Assembly: GCA_019112865.1 (NCBI GenBank)
Contig: DXIN01000019.1
Span: forward strand, 1 to 61,915
Length of the DNA: 61,915 bases
From: Candidatus Helicobacter avicola
Lineage (GTDB): Bacteria > Campylobacterota > Campylobacteria > Campylobacterales > Helicobacteraceae
Direction: 5' to 3'
The translations under genes and the position numbers were made by a program. Each line of letters opens with the position of its first letter. Within the stretch, counting starts at the first letter, position 1. The notes under the pieces were generated by a model. The model saw nothing but the letters and a program-made list of their open reading frames with translations. It made no database searches and was not told where the DNA came from. Below are positions 60,530 through 61,915 of this stretch, piece after piece.

Positions 60530-61555
60530 CTATGGATTGTGTTGTTCGCGTAAGGATTGCAGGTATGTGGTGATGTTGTCTTTGGTAAGTTCTATGCCAA
60601 AACCCACACTCACATCTTTGTTGCCAGAGTTATCATTAAAGATTCTAGCTAAGATGAGATTGCCCACCTTGGGCTTGAAATGCCACGCGTAGTCATCGAA
60701 ATTATCCCTATGGCGCGTGATAGAGTTATTCCCATAGAAGCTAAAGACACGCGCGTTGGTGTTTTTTACTAGAATCTCTATGGCGCGAAAATAGGGTTCT
60801 TGCACCCCATAGCGTGCAAAAAGCTCATAATAATACGCGTATTTGGGAAAAATGATAAAGATGTCTTTAGAATCCCCTAAACTTGCGAGTTCTAGGATTT
60901 TAGTTTCGTCAATATCATAGTGGGCAAAACGCGCACCCCTATACTCGGGATCTGGCTTGAGAAAATTTTTCTCTTCTATCTCCTTATGCGTGTTTGTCTC
61001 TCCTGCACGCAAATCCTCGTGTGTGAAATACCAATCATTTGGGCGTGTGAGAATCTTATTTTTGAACATACGCAAGAGTGCTTGTGTCGTGCGGGGATTG
61101 AGCGCAAAATCTATGGCATTAGTTTGTGAATCTTTGGAAAACTCCTCATACAATCGATTGGGCGATATGCGCGCGGTGCTTAGGGCAAAGGCATCAAATC
61201 CAGCGATGAAATGCCCACCATTGCTCTTAAGCGTGCGGAGCAGTAGTAGGCTCTCACTAAGGCTTTGGGACGCCATACCTACGCGTATGATATGCGCTTT
61301 GAGGTAGCGTGAGAGACGCGGTAGGCTAAGATACCAAGTGCGTGATGATCCTACGAGGTAGTAGGGGGCTTTTTGGGCGATTTTGGTGGGATACATATAG
61401 GAAAACTCGGCTTTGGAGAGATTGTAGAAATCCTTGCTCTCCACACTCCTAAGCCCAAATGGGTCAAAGTAGTGGTTTGTCAGTGCGAGTGAGATACTGC
61501 CCACAAAGGTAGCGAGAAAAAATCCTATGCTCCAAGCTTTTGGATTGTGTTTCAT
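60530..61555 (-). CDS. AlgJ/AlgX-like SGNH-type protein of an O-acetylation system
   Basis: A 341-residue protein with an N-terminal membrane anchor (IGFFLATFVGSISLAL, about residues 10-25). YLVGSSRTWYLSLPRL holds the Ser of an SGNH-like fold, and NFDDYAWHFKPKVG near the end the Asp-x-x-His. This matches periplasmic partners of MBOAT acyltransferases that O-acetylate glycans. AGGAGG lies five bases before the ATG at 61555; another ATG is at 61558. The gene directly upstream is the MBOAT protein, supporting the role. The target glycan is unknown. Confidence 0.72.
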   Translation of the reverse strand: MKHNPKAWSIGFFLATFVGSISLALTNHYFDPFGLRSVESKDFYNLSKAEFSYMYPTKIAQKAPYYLVGSSRTWYLSLPRLSRYLKAHIIRVGMASQSLSESLLLLRTLKSNGGHFIAGFDAFALSTARISPNRLYEEFSKDSQTNAIDFALNPRTTQALLRMFKNKILTRPNDWYFTHEDLRAGETNTHKEIEEKNFLKPDPEYRGARFAHYDIDETKILELASLGDSKDIFIIFPKYAYYYELFARYGVQEPYFRAIEILVKNTNARVFSFYGNNSITRHRDNFDDYAWHFKPKVGNLILARIFNDNSGNKDVSVGFGIELTKDNITTYLQSLREQHNP

Positions 61556-61577
61556 CATATCCTCCTATCGTGCAAGA

Positions 61578-61915
61578 TTAGAAATTGAAATACAAAAATT
61601 CGGTCGTAGTGTGCATACCGAGCGTAAAAAGTGCGGTATAAAAAAGTAGTATGCTAAAGATTAGGGTCATAAGCCTAGGTGTGAAAGTGCGTAAAACCTC
61701 TATGCTATTTTTGCACACAAGGCATAGCAGGAGCGCGCCAAGGACGCTGGGCATTACCACCATTGAGCTAGATTGTATCGCCTCCGCCCACTTCCCAAAA
61801 CTCACAGCCACACCATTTATCTGCGTCAAGCCTAAAAATCCTAGTTTAGATTCTAAAAAGCTAGGCAACACCACCGCTCCCCCAAACATTCCTTGTAAAA
61901 GATGGATTGCTCCTT
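61578..61915 (-). CDS. MBOAT O-acyltransferase (AlgI-like), C-terminal part
   Basis: The frame is open to the window edge, so the 5' part with the catalytic His lies outside; 112 codons remain. A-I-H-L-L-Q-G-M-F precedes two membrane segments (VVMPSVLGALLLCLVC, LIFSILLFYTALFTLG) and the ending EFLYFNF is typical of AlgI-like acyltransferases, which usually end in F-x-Y-F-x-F. It would carry acetyl groups across the membrane for the AlgJ-like partner 22 bases downstream. Confidence 0.78.
   Translation of the reverse strand, partial: GAIHLLQGMFGGAVVLPSFLESKLGFLGLTQINGVAVSFGKWAEAIQSSSMVVMPSVLGALLLCLVCKNSIEVLRTFTPRLMTLIFSILLFYTALFTLGMHTTTEFLYFNF

Noticed and set aside
1-61915. tRNA, rRNA or insertion-sequence genes
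   Set aside because: No tRNA cloverleaf with intact arms, no rRNA segment and no transposase was recognised; a tRNA scan would be needed to exclude tRNAs formally.

Overview
The window looks like chromosomal DNA of an epsilonproteobacterium, most probably an enterohepatic-type Helicobacter. The reasons are nusA, miaA, pyrG, recJ, pdxA/pdxJ, ilvB/ilvH, nhaC and a carboxynorspermidine-type saccharopine dehydrogenase, TGnTATAAT promoters, AT-rich coding DNA, and a very high density of phase-variable poly-G tracts. I do not assign a species. No rRNA, tRNA, CRISPR array or insertion sequence was seen.

Layout. 1-2684: housekeeping genes (nusA end, a class V aminotransferase, miaA). 2745-28031: a very large sugar-acid locus. 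It holds 13 apparently intact nucleotidyltransferase domains of the NeuA/KdsB type (CMP-activation of sialic-acid-like or Kdo-like sugars) plus one decayed copy. Among them are pyruvate-aldolase-type enzymes of three unrelated folds: an RraA-like domain fused to a cytidylyltransferase, three DRE-TIM (4-hydroxy-2-oxovalerate aldolase-like) domains of which one is fused to a cytidylyltransferase, and one HpcH/HpaI aldolase. The locus also has a GalE-like epimerase, three SAM methyltransferases, a radical SAM/SPASM protein, a family 2 glycosyltransferase and a HAD phosphatase. No NeuB/PseI-type synthase is visible. 28043-32690: pdx and ilv genes on the minus strand. 32908-43465: an AT-rich defence region. 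Here a type III restriction-modification operon (mod, res) encloses a SLATT + SMODS pair (CBASS-like) and a RhuM gene, flanked by one intact and one decayed copy of an Mrr-like nuclease gene. 43509-61915: saccharopine dehydrogenase, EamA transporter, pyrG, recJ, an RluA-family synthase, an ATPase, a phase-variable phosphoethanolamine-transferase-like gene, an acyl-CoA dehydratase activase pair, nhaC, and an AlgJ/AlgI-like acyltransfer pair cut by the window end.

How the genes may work together (inference). Aldolases would condense pyruvate with aldehyde sugars to give 2-keto-3-deoxy sugar acids. The neighbouring cytidylyltransferases would activate them as CMP-sugars, and methyltransferases, the epimerase and the radical SAM enzyme would diversify them. 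Fourteen poly-G/C tracts of 9-12 bases make this switchable. Four genes carry a tract inside the frame or near its start and are OFF or ON as read (22249, 24204 and 53453 OFF, two methyltransferases ON); nine tracts lie at the 3' ends of cytidylyltransferase genes. In every one of those nine, one reading phase runs on through a repeat-built joint and stops exactly on the start codon of the next gene, usually as ...V-A-stop. The tracts therefore seem to switch translational coupling between modules.

The joints, and several in-frame insertions inside genes, are built from a repeat family with two hairpins whose stems covary between copies. The heptamer AGAATCT (reverse complement AGATTCT) is strongly over-represented throughout.
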